Shown one piece after another: positions 24,550 to 25,762 of a DNA stretch of 25,762 bases. The position numbers were made by a program, and so were the translations under genes. Position 1 is the first letter of the stretch. The number at the start of each line of letters is the position of its first letter. The notes beneath the pieces were generated by a model that saw nothing but the letters and a program-made list of their open reading frames with translations, had not been told where the DNA came from and searched no databases. The DNA lies in the NCBI GenBank assembly GCA_964530165.1, contig CAZGYE010000040.1:1-25762 (forward strand), in the 5' to 3' direction. The stretch is from CAZGYE01 sp964530165. GTDB taxonomy: Bacteria > Planctomycetota > Planctomycetia > Planctomycetales > Planctomycetaceae.

Positions 24550-24591
24550 TTAGCCGCGGATGGATATCCGCGGGTATTCACCCGCGGCTGA
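24550..24591. repeat. REP-like three-arm palindromic element
   Basis: Three CCGCGG arms occur within 42 nt. CCGCGGAT (24554-24561) pairs with ATCCGCGG (24566-24573) over a GGAT loop. Alternatively CCGCGGGT (24568-24575) pairs with ACCCGCGG (24580-24587) over an ATTC loop. The outer AGCCGCGG (24552-24559) also pairs with CCGCGGCT (24582-24589). It sits between the divergent lipase and oligopeptidase genes. Confidence 0.6.
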
Positions 24592-24648
24592 AATCAAGCT
24601 TGCGTCATTCTTCTTCCGAGAGTCAATGAACGTGTTTGGGAGCACTCG

Positions 24649-25762
24649 ATGACCCAGCAGAAGACCGATCTCACCGAGAACCCGTTGCTGGCAACCGACG
24701 GGCTGCCGCGATTCGACGCGATCGAAGCCGAGCACGTTGTCCCGGCGGTTCGACACGTGTTGTCTGCGGCGGAGGCGGCACTCGAAGATTTAGAGAAGAA
24801 CCTCCAGCCGACGTGGGCCGGCTTGATGCAGCCGTTGGAGGCAATCGACCGGCCGTTCGAGCTGGCCTGGAGCCCGGTCACGCACCTGTTCGGCGTGAAG
24901 AATTCGCCCCCCTTGCGGGAAGCCTACGAGACGGTGCTCGGCGAGGTGGTTCAGTTCGGCCTGCGGGTCAAGCAGAGCAAGCCCCTGTACGAGGCGCTGA
25001 ATACGATCAAGCACGCAGACGAGTGGACGCAGTTGAGCGAAGCCCAGCAGCGCGTCATCGACGCGCGACTCCTCAGCGCCAAATTGGCCGGCATCGGTCT
25101 GGAAGGCGAGAAGCGCCGGCGGTTCAACGAAATCGAGCAAGCGCTGTCGCAGATCAGCACCGACTTTGCCAATCACGTGCTCGACGCCACCAAGGCCTTC
25201 TCATTCGTCCTGACCGACCCGCACGACGCCCAAGGCATGCCGGAGAGCCTGCTGCAGCGCACCGCCCAGTCGTACAACGACCACAAGAACGACGACGCAC
25301 CGCAAGCCACCGCCGAACACGGACCGTGGCGGATTACGCTCGATCTGCCCTGCCTTGTTCCTTTCTTGCAGCACAACCGGCGCCGCACTCTGCGCGAGCG
25401 GCTGTACCGGGCCTTTATCAGCAGGGCTTCCGCAGGGGAATTCGACAACGGCCCGCTGATTCCCCGCACGTTGAAGCTCCGCCGAGAGAAGGCCGCACTG
25501 CTCGGTTTCGAGACGTTCGCCCAGGTTAGCCTGGCCCGTAAAATGGCCCCCGACGTGACCGCAGTCGAAGAGATGTTCGAGACGCTCCGTGCGGCCTCCT
25601 GGAAGGCCGCCCAGCAAGACATGCAGGAGCTGCAAGAGCTGGCGGCCGAATCGGGCCAGACCGAGCCGTTGCTACATTGGGACGTCGCGTTCTGGGCCGA
25701 ACGGCTGCGCGAGAAACGCTTCGACTACACCGACGAGCCGTTGCGGCCCCCCCCCCCCCCCC
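24649..25762 (+). CDS. prlC: Oligopeptidase A (M3 metallopeptidase), 5' part
   Basis: The gene runs off the window. GGGAG lies 7 nt before the ATG. The 371 visible codons match the N-terminal half of M3A oligopeptidases: ENPLLATDGLPRFDAI near the start, WSPVTHLFGVKNSP (82-95) and a long helical body (RLLSAKLAGIGLEGEKR, FNEIEQALSQISTDF). PCLVPFLQH, LRERLYRAFISRA and ALLGFETFAQVSLARKMA follow. The zinc site HExxH lies further downstream in this family and is not in the window. The enzyme degrades small peptides and cleaved signal peptides in the cytoplasm. The end departs from the family: after DEPLRP the DNA becomes a run of 16 C, giving poly-Pro where Tyr-Phe is expected. Confidence 0.92.
   Translation, partial: MTQQKTDLTENPLLATDGLPRFDAIEAEHVVPAVRHVLSAAEAALEDLEKNLQPTWAGLMQPLEAIDRPFELAWSPVTHLFGVKNSPPLREAYETVLGEVVQFGLRVKQSKPLYEALNTIKHADEWTQLSEAQQRVIDARLLSAKLAGIGLEGEKRRRFNEIEQALSQISTDFANHVLDATKAFSFVLTDPHDAQGMPESLLQRTAQSYNDHKNDDAPQATAEHGPWRITLDLPCLVPFLQHNRRRTLRERLYRAFISRASAGEFDNGPLIPRTLKLRREKAALLGFETFAQVSLARKMAPDVTAVEEMFETLRAASWKAAQQDMQELQELAAESGQTEPLLHWDVAFWAERLREKRFDYTDEPLRPPPPP

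Overview
The window looks like a chromosomal piece from a planctomycete, probably of the Pirellulales type. This is inferred from gene content. There is a DUF1549/DUF1553 + DUF1501 + PPC-domain gene set, a ceramidase-like secreted protein, a type I sulfatase with a long C-terminal extension, and a 2,911-residue surface protein whose N-terminus carries an LEDRTLLS leader motif. I know these as planctomycete hallmarks. No rRNA, phage, transposase or CRISPR was seen. The right edge is a run of 16 C that interrupts a conserved protein and looks like a contig-end artefact.

Layout: (1) 82-1857 (-), an acyl-CoA dehydrogenase. (2) 1858-2262, a regulatory-looking intergenic region with heptamer repeats, a palindrome and a 38-codon lipoprotein-like ORF. 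(3) 2263-3177 (+), mazG, with a promoter so close to its ATG that the mRNA should be leaderless. (4) 3300-3372 (+), tRNA-Val(CAC). (5) 9370 down to 3441 (-), a probable operon: DUF1549/DUF1553 protein, a small HicA-like toxin/partner pair, DUF1501 protein, PPC-domain protein. (6) 11226-9670 (-), neutral-ceramidase-like protein, preceded by a short ORF that looks like the N-terminal stub of an ECF sigma factor. (7) 20150-11415 (-), the giant protein: Big_5-like domain, seven FG-GAP/VCBS repeats, GEVED domain, RTX blocks, a BNR-type region, two Calx-beta domains and an integrin-beta-like VWA domain. (8) 20698-22530 (+), sulfatase, divergent from the giant gene. (9) 22725-23339 (+), a secreted protein of unknown function. 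(10) 24423-23344 (-), a secreted lipase-like alpha/beta hydrolase. (11) 24649 to the window end (+), the N-terminal half of an oligopeptidase A (M3) gene.

Most products are predicted to be exported: the PPC, DUF1501, DUF1549/1553, ceramidase-like, sulfatase, lipase and giant proteins, plus the unknown protein at 22725. This fits a lifestyle built on degrading sulfated glycans and lipids at a surface, with a large calcium-loaded adhesin for attachment. Acyl-CoA dehydrogenase, MazG and oligopeptidase A are cytoplasmic housekeeping functions. The most unusual items are the giant protein, which combines an integrin-alpha-like propeller with an integrin-beta-like domain, and the toxin-like pair inside the secreted-protein operon.
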